Source: Metridium senile
Lineage: Eukaryota; Cnidaria; Anthozoa; Actiniaria; Metridiidae
Reading direction: 5' to 3'
NCBI GenBank assembly: GCA_949775045.1
Contig: OX459105.1
Coordinates: forward strand, 16,939,353 to 17,003,352
Length of the DNA stretch: 64,000 bases
Below the pieces are notes generated by a model. It did no database searches and was not told the DNA's origin. It saw only the letters and a program-made list of their open reading frames with translations. A program made the position numbers and the translations under genes. Shown piece after piece: positions 1-11,300 of the stretch; position 1 is the first letter of the stretch, and the number at the start of each line of letters is the position of its first letter.

Positions 1-214
1 TAAATACAATAAAACTTGGAAGTTTAATTACTGGGATCGCTGTAAATCTCATGGATAATTAATGAGTATTGGATTTATTCTTACCAATACAATTTGATAT
101 ATAATCACAATATGAACTTAGTCTAGTGATTGACAACTTGCAATATTTTTTACCCAACAAATACATAAATTTAATTGAGAAATTATTGTTGTAAACATGT
201 GCTATTTCTTACAG

Positions 215-3075
215 GGCAATTGGTGACTGTGAAGATCTAGAAGTATTAAATTTATCAATGTGTAGCGGTATATCAACTCAAGGGATTAAAGCTTTAGTCA
301 ATGGTTGTAAAAAGTATGATTGTTTTCAAAAATTAACGGGGGGGGGGGGGGTTGTCCTCAACTGCCACACCACATAGACATTTTCGACAACACTGCATCA
401 TACATGTCTTATATTTCATCAAACACTATAGGAACACTACAGCTTTTAAAAACACAGGATGTCACTGCAGCTTTGGAAAAGCAAAAACAGGACACCGAAG
501 GCATTTACATCACTGAAACATAATTTAACACTATTTTTTTTCAACACAAAAACTATCCATCAACACCGCAACAGCACAATCCCTCATTTCTACCTCATTA
601 AGCATCAACTATATTCTTTATTTGAAAGTATTTGTACTTACTTTATTTAATGAATTTGAAGTTGTACAATTCATCTTATACAGAGAGCCAATTTAATATT
701 TTACATTCAATTCTAATCTACAACATTAATCTGTTTCATGTATTGTATGTTTGTTTTGTAGGCTTACTAAATTAAACTTTGCTTGGACTCATCTTAGTAA
801 AGCATCCATAAGACAGGTAAATCAGTAGATGTGCACCCACTTAAAAGAATGTTGTCATATGTAAAAATAACTTATATAATTGGAAATGTTTTTTATTGTT
901 TATAAATGTTTTTGACACTTGGAATCAATGTAAATTGTCAAGTATGTTTCGTCGAGTGTAAATAATGTTTTTTTTATTGTTCTAGATTATAGATAGCTGT
1001 CCTAATCTAACACATCTGAACCTGAGTGGCTGTCGTGAGGGACTGACTGATGATGGTAAAGTGGATAAATCGGCATCATTATCATCATCAGTTAACATAC
1101 CATTATAACTACTATCATCATCATGATTATGAACATGATCCTCATCATCATCATCAATATTATCAACATCATTATCGACATCAGTATCATAATCATCAAT
1201 ATTCACTATCAACACCATCACCATTCACATCATCATAACTATCATCATAACCATCAAAATCAACACCATCATCACTATCATCATAACCATCGAAATCAAC
1301 ATCATCATCACTATCATCATTACCAGCGACGTCAACATCATCATCACCATCATCATCATTTACATCATCATCATCAACATCACCATCCTAATCATCAACA
1401 CCACCATCATCATCAACATCATCATCACTATCATCATTACCAGGGACATTGACATCATCATTAACATCATCATCATCAACACCACTATCATCATCATCAT
1501 GTTGATTATTACCTTGTCAGCCTGTGTCTTTATGTAAGGAGTGTGGTGCATCAGTAACTGGCTCATGGCCCCCTGAACAATGTTTGATGATAATTGAATG
1601 TGAACAACCTTCAAATTATTGTCATTAGTTAAATTTCTTATTAAAAGACATCAATGTTTCTTCTTACAGTTGTAGTTCAGTTGGCTGAACATTGTCGCCA
1701 TCTCACCCATCTGGATATAAGGTATATTAATGTATAATTGTGGTCTTGTTTTGCTACACCTTAAACAACTAAAAAGCTAGAGATGTTTTTGTCAACATGT
1801 ACTTTATTGTTCTGTATATTTATATAAGGTTTCCCTTTTTGTGAGAAAGCCTGTGAAACCTTAGTCCAGAGCTGGACACAATTTTCGCAAAAGAGATGCT
1901 TTTTTATGTACAAGATCTTATTCTTCTACGTACTTGAGAGAGTTGCAACTATTTCAATCCAGACATTATAAGACTGTTCGCATAAAAAATATCTTTTTTG
2001 AGAAAATTCGATCCAGCTCTGGACTAAGTGAAACCTGAACTATCAAAGCGAATACCCAAAGAATGTGTGTTTGATATTCACGTTGACAAAATGTCTGGTG
2101 CTTGGTAGGAATTGTTGATAGTTTACTAAAGTATTGTGTGGCTGTTGCTATAGTGATGTGTATAAATAACGGCAGAGTCGCTGGCTGCTATAATTGTTGA
2201 AAGTTTACTAAAGTATTGTGTGGCTGTTGCTATAGTGATGGTGTACAAATAACAGCAGAGTCACTGTCTGCTATAATTGTTGATAGTTTACTAAAGTATT
2301 GTGTGGCTGTTGTTATAGTGATGGTGTACAAATAACGGCAGAGTCACTGGCTGCCATTTCAAAGAACCTTTCACTACAGCACCTGTCAATCAGCCGATGT
2401 TACAATATACAGCCACAGGCATTCAGGTAAATATTGAAAAATTCTAGTTACACCTAATTGCAAGAAGGTTGTCCTGACTTTTGTAAAAAAAAAAAAAATA
2501 AAGTAGCCTTATTTAACGTTGGTAGCTTGTGACAGTCATTGCATGACTGATAAACTTGAGGCTGACAGTAATTTAGTGGGAAAGGAATTAATTAAAAGAC
2601 AAAAAAAGATCACTCAAGTTGCACTCTTTCTTGCTTTATTCCTTTCTTACTGAATTACTAATGTTATAATGAGATATTCTTTTGTTTTAAGAATCATACA
2701 AGTGAGGCCATTGTCTCAATACAATGCTTGTTGTCTCGTTTGCATGTATCTGTTATAACAGCTATTGTTAATTCACAATAGGTTATGTGCAGGGATAAAA
2801 TCATACAAGTGAGGCCATTGGGTCAATATAATGCTTGTTGTCTCATTTGCATGTATCTGTTATAACAGCTATTGTTAATTCACAATAGGTTATGTGCAGG
2901 GATAAAATCACTGACCAAGTTAGACATCTATGGTCTGCTAAATGAAGATGGTATAGAACTACTAAAGCCTGACCTACCCAACATTAACCTAAATAGCTCG
3001 CTGTTCTCTACGATTGCAAGACCTGTTGGCTATAAATACTATGGAACAATATGGGGAGTTAAATGTGTTAAATAA
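215..3075 (+). CDS. SKP2: SKP2, F-box/LRR protein, 3' half (six exons seen)
   Basis: Substrate-receptor subunit of an SCF ubiquitin ligase, which in animals targets cell-cycle inhibitors such as p27. Exons by splice sites and phase: 215-313, 762-816, 986-1055, 1670-1721, 2319-2426 and 2889-3075 (stop TAA 3073-3075). The translation is a run of cysteine-type leucine-rich repeats (LEVLNLSMCSGI, LTKLNFAWTHLS, LTHLNLSGCREGL, LQHLSISRCYNI), followed by the tail LFSTIARP...GTIWGVKC. That tail matches the human SKP2 C-terminus (FTTIARP...EIWGIKC) as I remember it and separates it from other FBXL proteins. The F-box and first LRRs lie left of the window. Phases agree across all five junctions. The last two introns each carry a tandem duplication that copies the acceptor of the next exon. 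Confidence 0.9.
1076..1510. repeat. CATCAT/ATCACC microsatellite
   Basis: Degenerate trinucleotide tract (CAT, CAC, AAC steps) of about 430 bp filling most of the SKP2 intron between exons 986-1055 and 1670-1721. It leaves several frames open on both strands, but the His-rich or Met-rich translations have no gene-like composition. Confidence 0.9.
2110..2357 (+). repeat. 83-bp tandem repeat x3 spanning an SKP2 3' splice site
   Basis: Three copies begin near 2110, 2193 and 2276 (unit starts like ATTGTTGATAGTTTACTAAA). The third runs into the genuine exon at 2319. Each copy carries the acceptor (AG at 2152-2153, 2234-2235 and the true 2317-2318) plus about 35 nt of exon start. Copy 1 has a one-base deletion in the exon-like part and copy 2 diverges after GTCTGC. 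Confidence 0.9.
2455..2665. repeat. Dispersed repeat, copy A
   Basis: Segment with TTGCAAGAAGGTTGTCCTGA, then GTGGGAAAGGAATTAAT, AAGATCACTC and ACTCTTTCTT. Close relatives lie at about 18975-19080 (nearly the same order of words) and in part at 36395-36510. It is interrupted by an A-run at 2487-2500. Class unknown; probably a non-autonomous transposon. Confidence 0.6.
2692..2910 (+). repeat. 107-bp tandem duplication spanning the acceptor of the last SKP2 exon
   Basis: Copies start at 2692 and 2799 (AATCATACAAGTGAGGCCAT). Each ends with CACAATAGGTTATGTGCAGG, so the 3' splice site and about 20 nt of the terminal exon occur twice. The true exon starts at 2889; the decoy sits 107 bp upstream. 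Confidence 0.9.
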
Positions 3076-3143
3076 CAGTAAGCAATAATGATAAAATAAT
3101 GCATAAAATGTACAAATACGTTGAAATTTTGAATCATTCTGCA

Positions 3144-3245
3144 CAATCTCATACCCAGAGCCTGCGTTCCTGTTGGCCTGCGCTGAGCAATAAAAGAACT
3201 TGACGGCGCTGGCCATGAGTTAAGCAGGCTCTGGGTACGAGATTG
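3144..3245. mobile_element. 102-bp palindromic MITE (CTCGTACCCAGAGCC type)
   Basis: The left end CAATCTCATACCCAGAGCCT is repeated in inverse at the right end (GGCTCTGGGTACGAGATTG), 22-bp arms with one mismatch. The interior is short and GC-richer than its surroundings. The terminal motif resembles abundant anthozoan repeats as I recall them. Confidence 0.8.
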
Positions 3246-4249
3246 CATCCTGCAATGAAGGCTTCCAGGATGTGCAAGGAAATCACAAGGAACAAAGTGA
3301 TAACATACTGTATCTTTATCCTTTCCTTTATGTTGAAAACTTGGATTTTGTTAGAAGCAAAATCAATGTTACTTTTTACATTAGAGACATGCAAAGTAGT
3401 TTAACACAGTTACAACACTGGTCAAGATTATATCTTGGCTTTAGTATTCAAATACAGTTTAGAGCAAATGCAGTTAAACCATGAAATGCAATCTAAGAAA
3501 GTACTAACAAATAGTGACTATGTCAACCAGAACATCTTGAGACAAAAGAGAAATGCACAAGAAACTTCATTATCCTTTGTTTTGTTATTTATTCTGGGTG
3601 AATAGTAGCAACAGTTAGTCACTAAATAGTGACTATTTGTTAGAATTTACTTGATATTAATTCATGGTTTAACTGCATTTGCTTTATGTATTATTGCCAA
3701 ATAATATCAACAAGAATAGTTTTTTGCCAGGATTGTTTTTCATAAAGCTAATATATCTGAATCAAAACGAAATCTTTGAATCACAGTAATTAGTATGGCA
3801 CACACTGTTTTTACTTTTTTGAGGTTCAAAATCTTAGAGAGAATTAACTAAGTTACCTAAAATCAATATCAAACAGATTTTGTAAATATATGTTTTATAG
3901 CCAGACATTTGGTAGAAAACAACATTCATTTTAGAATAATTTTAGAAATTTTTATTGAACAAATTTTAAAATTGAATAAAATCTATTTTTGTAAATTTTG
4001 TAGAGATTTGGTGTTGATCGTTCATTCATATCGCCATTCATTCATTCATCCATCTATTTATTATGTTCATGTATAGCTATTTGGTAAGTACAATTTTAAT
4101 AATTAACTTTTTTAGCCAAAGGCGAGGTGAATATTGGTGAATAATAAGCAAGACAAAGTTGAGGTTATTATTAACCTTCCCGAGCCTGAGGGGAATTATT
4201 ATTTTAGTACAAACACACAGGTGATAATTTAAACAAAATTTCAATAACC

Positions 4250-4365
4250 ATGTGAGCCGAGTAGGTATGCAAAATATTAAACACAGAGGTAGTGAGTGTG
4301 AGTGAGTCCTTCTGATAAGTATGCGTCCAGCTAGAAGATTGAGACGTTAAAAAAGGTATTATTTA
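4250..4365 (+). repeat. Single copy of the unit arrayed at 53790-54255
   Basis: Contains GAGCCGAGTAGGTATGCAAA, AGAGGTAGTGAGTG and GCTAGAAGATTGAGACGTTA in the same order as the tandem array next to the last RB1CC1 exon. This shows the array grew from a dispersed element. Confidence 0.75.
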
Positions 4366-4499
4366 TTTTTTTTATTTAGCATGCATAATGATGTAGGTGA
4401 TTATCAAAGAATAGTCAGAAGTTTTTAAACCAATCAGCAGTCAGGATTTTCTATAACCACCTGCCTATTTATACTAATAGGTGTAGTGCTTGGGAGGTT

Positions 4500-4890
4500 T
4501 TAGACAACTTTCATAAATGGCCACCACTAACTACCGGTATTACAATATTTAAAATTGCTATTTTATGGGGGGAAAAGCTATCATATGATGGGTATTCATG
4601 ATAAGAATTACTGCATGATGAAAATTTGAGAAAAAAACTATTACATTTGCAAGAAGCTATGAGTAACTTTGAAAAACAAAAAAAAACGAGGCAATTTAGG
4701 CCTCAGCAGAAAATTACATACAAATCTCTACATTTTTCATTGAGCATAACTTCTTTGGTATTTTAGCCAGAGCATCAAAACCTTCCAAACATGCCTATTT
4801 CAGGTAGTTCTTTCATATGACAGTGCTAAAATATTAAAATATCTGTTTACTTGAAAACATCATTTTTGGCTATTTATGAAAGTGGTCTAT
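4500..4890. mobile_element. MITE-like inverted-repeat element
   Basis: The left end has AGACAACTTTCATAAATGGCC. The right end is the inverse (GGCTATTTATGAAAGTGGTCT). About 390 bp with no coding capacity. Confidence 0.6.
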
Positions 4891-5375
4891 ATATTTTATT
4901 GGTTAAAAATCAAAATGGATAATGAATAAAACACAATAAGGCGAGTTAAACAAAGTTATTATTCCATATTATATTATTTATTTGTACAATTTAAATATTC
5001 TGTACATAAATGAACAAGTGTTACAGACTAACATTAATTTAAGCATTATCTTCATTATATGAATCTCCCTCAATGTACAACAGTGATGCAAGACAGACAA
5101 GAAAATGATGCTGGAAAATTGCTTCATTTACAGAAAATGTATCGAAAATCACTCTTGCTAAGCCTGACAAGAGATGGATTCCCAAAATGTTTCCATTTAC
5201 TTAGTATTGAAAGGAATTTGATTGTTTAGACTCCTTATGGTTTGACCACTGTCACAATTGTTGACTATCTAATTTATCCCTCACTCTCACTGTTAAAATC
5301 TCTTACAAGCCCATGCACTGCTAACATGCAATAACTCCAATAACAATTCTATTATTTAATATTAATATTTATATA

Positions 5376-8300
5376 TTATATATCATCAAATAAATTCTTA
5401 GGTGGCTTGGTGGGCGACCGTCCATAACTTGCAAATGTGTCCCTATTATATGAATCTCTGTTATAGGAGTCCCTACTATAAGGTTCTCGGTTATAATCAC
5501 TGGTTGATGCCACAGCATTGGGGTCATAATCCGCAGCAGCTAATAACTCGACCCTGTCGTTGTCATGTTCAAATCTAGAGTACTTTACAACCTTGATGTC
5601 ATCTGTGAGGTTGGTCTGTGAGGTTGCCTGGTCTCTGTTTAGTCCAAGGTTTAATTCTTGGTCTCGGTAAGCCCTTCTGTCATTGATTCTACGTTTTGCA
5701 GCTTCTCCTCTTTCCGTCCATGATTCCTGCAATTAAATAATGATAATAATTTTACTAATATAGCTATAATTGAGTGTTAATCAAATCAACATGGAAGTGA
5801 GTTTCTAAGCTCTTTGGGCCAGAGATTGAATTCTAGTTGCATCACAAACTGTCAAATTTACAAACGCTAAAGCAAGTAGAAAATAACCTCTGGTACCCAT
5901 GGTAGCTTGTTGGTTTACACAAGGACCTACTTGTCTATTTTCACCATTCTCTCTTTTCCTTTTCTCTGCAAAGCAAAACAAATTAAAGACATATTTATTT
6001 ACATTAAGAGTGATCTGATCCCAGGGGTAATCAATGTAGATGAGACATGATTGTCCAGGGTGGTGTAGTGTTTTGAAAGACTGATGCCTGAAGTTTTGAC
6101 AACCTGAGCAGAAGTCATTTTCAGAGTAAAGAAAACCTGAAGATGACTTCCGCTCAGGTTGTTGAAACGTCAGACATCAACACCATATCAGTCTTTCTCA
6201 AAACTACACCACCATGGCGATCATGCCTCATCTACATAATTTACATTAATATAATCTTAGTATTAGAGTGTAGAGAATAGTGGAGTGAATTAGTCACTAA
6301 ACTAGTGAAGTAGATACAGTCATCTCCAAGACTACAATTCCATTGATTATTTTTGTGTATACACCTATTTCAAAAACATTGTCAGAAGGGGATCTGCAAT
6401 CTGAGACAGAAATGAATTCAGGAAAATTGCATACAGCAAAACCAGGCCTGGCCCTGTTTTTCGTGCTTAGCACCTTCAGATTTATATCTACCGTCACCAT
6501 ATCCGAAGCCAGAAAGTGCATGCAATGAGAAAAACCTGCCGTACCCGACAATTCATTTGGTTTCAGATTGCAGATTCAGATCTCCATCTGACAAGGTTTT
6601 TTGAAATAGGTGTATTTGACCATTAAACTGCATTCAATTAGGTTGTATTTCATGGATATAGTGTTTGAATTCTTTATAGCAAGGAAATAAAACTACAAGA
6701 AATAGTATATTTTGGACTGCATCATACAAAAAAATTCAAGTTAAAATATATTGGATAGCAAAGTAGGTTTAGTAAATTAACTATGTTATTAATGAATTGA
6801 AATGCTTTCAGTGTATAAATGAAATGCAGATACATGAGAAAAGTAACAACTGTCCTTGGCGGGACTTGAAACCACGGTTTTAGCTTTCTAGTCTGATGTG
6901 TTAACCAACCACGTTGGTTAACACATCAGTCAGACAATGATTTGCAGTCAGACAATGAATTATAGGGCAACTGGGAGTCACAGGGCGATATTAATCTATA
7001 AGAGTAAGTTAAACACCATAAATATAAACACAGAAATGTAGTGAATTAGTAAAACAACTGTTACCTCTTCTAACAATATCCTTTCCTTCACTGGTATACT
7101 CAGCTGACATATCATCTTCAATGATGAAAGTCTGGAAGCCCAGGATATTGAGACAGCGTGTACCAAGACTGAAGTACGTAGCAAGACAGACAAGTAACAC
7201 ACACATGGGGTAGTACAGATTGACACCCTTAGAGATGAACGACAAGACGTCCATGTGACCCATAAACTGAAGAATACAAAAGAACAACAACATCTGGTCA
7301 GTTAATAAAATATGAGTTTTATGATATCACTTGTGTACAAAGAAAAAGGATCTTGTAGAATCCATTAGAGACTTCAATGTCTGTTGTTATTTTGGTAGAT
7401 CCAGGTTCAATAGATATTGTCTTCTGCAGTCACGAGCCCTTATATTACATGTTATTAGGGTGTTTTTACAGTAATAAGGTTGATATATGAAGAAGAAACA
7501 ATAATATTTTTGTGAGTGAATTTTTTCTCTCTCTCAAAATATGACTCTTTTCTTCTCTTGTGAAACAACTTGTGCAAAAAGTCAATTGTGCAAAACAACC
7601 CCAGGGGGAACTCCCTGTTTCTCTGTTTTATTGATAACAACATTGTACCAATGTATCTGATATTATAGTTTTTGTTGCTGATACTTACAGTTGTAAATGA
7701 TGTCTCCACTGACTCCATAGCTCCAGTCACATGACCATCCAAGTGTATCATGGCCAGGAAGTTTAGTGACAGGGCGTAGGTCAGACGACATAATAAACTG
7801 AAATATAATGGCACATTTAATACTGTAAGCATAATGTCAGTAATAAATTACAATAGTCATAGTGATAATATAATCATAGAGATAATGATAAAAATAATGA
7901 CAGTAATGATGATTTTGGTGGTTGTGGTAATGACAAAAATAAGCTTTATTTGCTAACCTTGTAGAAAAAGATAACAATATCATATTAATTTTGATGAATA
8001 TAAAATGGCCTGCATGCCTATATACTGTGATATGAAAATGCTGGGAGCTGTAGAACAAGAGAGAAGTTGTAAAGAAACAACTATAGCTCCCAGAGTGTTT
8101 AGTATCATAATATATGTAAGCAAACGTTTTATATTACTTTTATAAAGTATTTTTGAACCTTTATACTGGGAATGTCTCTGTCCTCTGATAGCTATAGAGA
8201 CACGATAGCCAATTAACCAATCAGAATGTGCGCAGTATCTCATGTATAATTATAATGCAATTCTCTACTTTCACAAGGGGGTAGCTATTGTAACCATAAT

Positions 8301-11300
8301 GCCTTCTGTTTTTTGGGGGGTAGCTATTGTAATTCAAATCAAACCAATAGTAATTCAAATCAAACAAATTTGAATTACAATATCTACCCCAAAAACAGAA
8401 GGCATTATGGTTATGTGAAAGTAGAGAATAATAATATTTTGATTGATTGACTTACAGTCCACTGAACAGCAGGCTATAAGGATCTGTATGGTGGTTGGGT
8501 GCAAAATAATAGTAGTTGAAGATCCTCATTTTGAAGACAGTATAGTAGGAGCATGCACACATGTACGCTATGATGAAGAAGGAAACCAACTAAAACAGAA
8601 AAGAAACCAGGTTATAACAGAAATGATTATTGTGATAATGATGACATGTACGCTATGATGAAGAATGAAACCAACTAAAACAAGAAAAGAAACCAGGTTA
8701 TAACAGAAATGATTATTGTGATAATGATGACAATGACATGTATGCTATGATGAAGAAGGAAACCAACTAAAACAGAAAAGAAATCAGGTTATAACAGAAA
8801 TGATTATTGTGATAATGATGACGATGACATGTACGCTATGATGAAGAATGAAACCAACTAAAACAAGAAAAATAGAAATCAGGTTATAACAAAAATGATT
8901 ATTGTGATAATGATGACATGTACGCTATGATGAAGAATGAAACCAACTAAAACAGAAAAGAAACCAGGTTACAACAGAAATGATTATTGTGATAATGATG
9001 ACATGTACGCTATGATGAAGAATGAAACCAACTAAAACAAGAAAAGAAATCAGGTTATAACAGAAATGATTATTGTGATAATGATGACATGTACGCTATG
9101 ATGAAGAATGAAACCAACTAAAACAAGAAAAGAAATCAGGTTATGACAGAAATGATTATTGTTATGACAGATAGAAATATATAAAAAATTTAACTAAACT
9201 TTACTGATGTTTCAAGCTTTAGCCCTTCGTCGGAGAAAAGTTTATTCAGAGCTAGATCCCATTTAGACTAAAACAGGGCTAATTACCTCAACATAGAAAT
9301 AGAAGTAGCCATCACCAGCAGAATTGATAAATATAGCACACAATGAGAGGATAGGCTTAGTGGTGAAGAATGTTACTTCAGACCATACCAAGGCAACAGA
9401 TAACATAAACAAGACAACAGCAAGTATACGTAGTAGTATAGGACATATCCAGATCTTCCAATACCATTCTATAATGAGAAAGAACAACATTGGTAAATTC
9501 ATTTGGGACTTAAGGGACTCCGACGTAAAATATGGCTCTTTTTCTCTGTGCATTTCATCATATGCCCATGTTAATTTGTGCCTAATAAGTAATAAATTAT
9601 TATTATTATTATCTTTACTTTATATTAATAAATATTGAGAAGAAACATGTACTATTTTTACTAAAGTTGAATGACAAGAGGATTAAATACTGCAACTGTC
9701 AAATTTGCTCCTTTTTACTTCTTAATCTCCTTCTTAATTGATGGAATCAACAACCAATGCTTGCACACTATTTAAGTCATGTGAATGGGGTTTGAAACGT
9801 AATAAAACACAACAGATAGCATTCAGGTAAAATAAGTTATTATGTTACTTACCAAATACTGGTGTGATGCTGGAGAAGCATCCCTTGGAAGATTTCTTGA
9901 GCGATGACCTGAAACATCTACAATATTATCATCAAGTTAGACAACCATTCAATCAATACACACACAATTGAGTAAACTTGAAACATCTACAATATTATTA
10001 TCAAGTTAGACAACCATTCAATCAATACACAATTGAGTAAACTACAATCACACTACCTACCTCTCAGCATTGCCTGCATTTCGCATCACATCCTCTAATT
10101 CAAAGGCATGTTCTAATTGGGAGTTATATTGACTGCAAGAACAATAATTATTAAAGAATGAACTCAGAAATAGGGTTATAAATGAAGATAATGGGGAATA
10201 TAGTTGTGTTTATGATGACGATGGTAATGATGATGATGATGATTATGATGGCTATGACAATGTTAATGATGATGCCTAATAATGACAAACAGGATAAAAA
10301 TAGTGATGATGATACTAATAAACAAGAGGGGGGCGATTCGGTTTCGCGTTATTTTTGGTGAGGTTTTGCGGTTTTCTCCATTTATAATTGTGGTTTTGCA
10401 AAACTGAGCAGTTTGAGGTGTCTTTGTCATTTTCGGTAAATGGTGAAAAGCATTTTTCTACAGTGAAAAATTAACATTCTGACCATTTCACTTCCAGTGC
10501 TTTTGTTTTAGTCAGTTTTCTTTATTTATTGTGGTTGCGGTTTTTCAGCAGTTTTTTGAGGTTGTTGTCTACTTTTTTGCAGTTTTATGATTTCCAAATC
10601 CCCCTTACATCCCCCTCAAACAACTATGTCATGTAAATCATCCTACCACTGTGTTCTCCTGGATGTCTGTGTTACAACAATCACTTTTCTGTGTAGTTTC
10701 ACTAGGTATTTCTCAGTAAACGGCTCAGAGATTTTTTGCCCATTTTCCTTTAGGTAGTCGTCATAATCAACATAATCATCGGTTCCTTTACCAAACATGG
10801 ACTCTGCCGACTCTGGACACTGGTTGATTGGAAAATGATTGACAAATGTCAATTTATTAGGGGTATATGATTGACCAATTAGCTGATGTGGAGTATATGA
10901 TTGATAGGTGTCAATCATGCTACATAGTATATGATTGATAGGTGTCAATCATGCTACATAGTATATGATTGATAGGTGTCAATCATGCTACATAGTATAT
11001 GATTGATAGGTGTCATTATTGCTACATAGTATATGATTGATAGGTGCCATTATTGCTACATAGTATATGATTGATAGGTGTCAATCATGCTACATAGTAT
11101 ATGATTGATAGGTGTCATTATTGCTACATAGTATATGATTGATAGGTGTCAATCATGCTACATAGTATATGATTGATAGGTGTCATTATTGCTACATAGT
11201 ATATGATTGATAGGTGTCATTATTGCTACATAGTATATGATTGATAGGCGTCAGCTGATATGGAGTGTATGATTGATAGGTGTCCATAATAAGTGATGCT

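Larger units (their letters stand above)
3076..5375. other. SKP2-LMBRD2 convergent intergenic region
   Basis: AT-rich DNA between two gene 3' ends. It holds the palindromic element at 3144-3245, a single copy of the AGATTGAGACGTTAAAAA unit near 4250-4365, and an inverted-repeat element at 4500-4890. I see no convincing coding sequence; the short open frames here are not conserved-looking. Confidence 0.7.

Noticed and set aside
982..1614. Asp-, His- and Met-rich frames near the left end
   Set aside because: Translations of the CATCAT microsatellite in an SKP2 intron.
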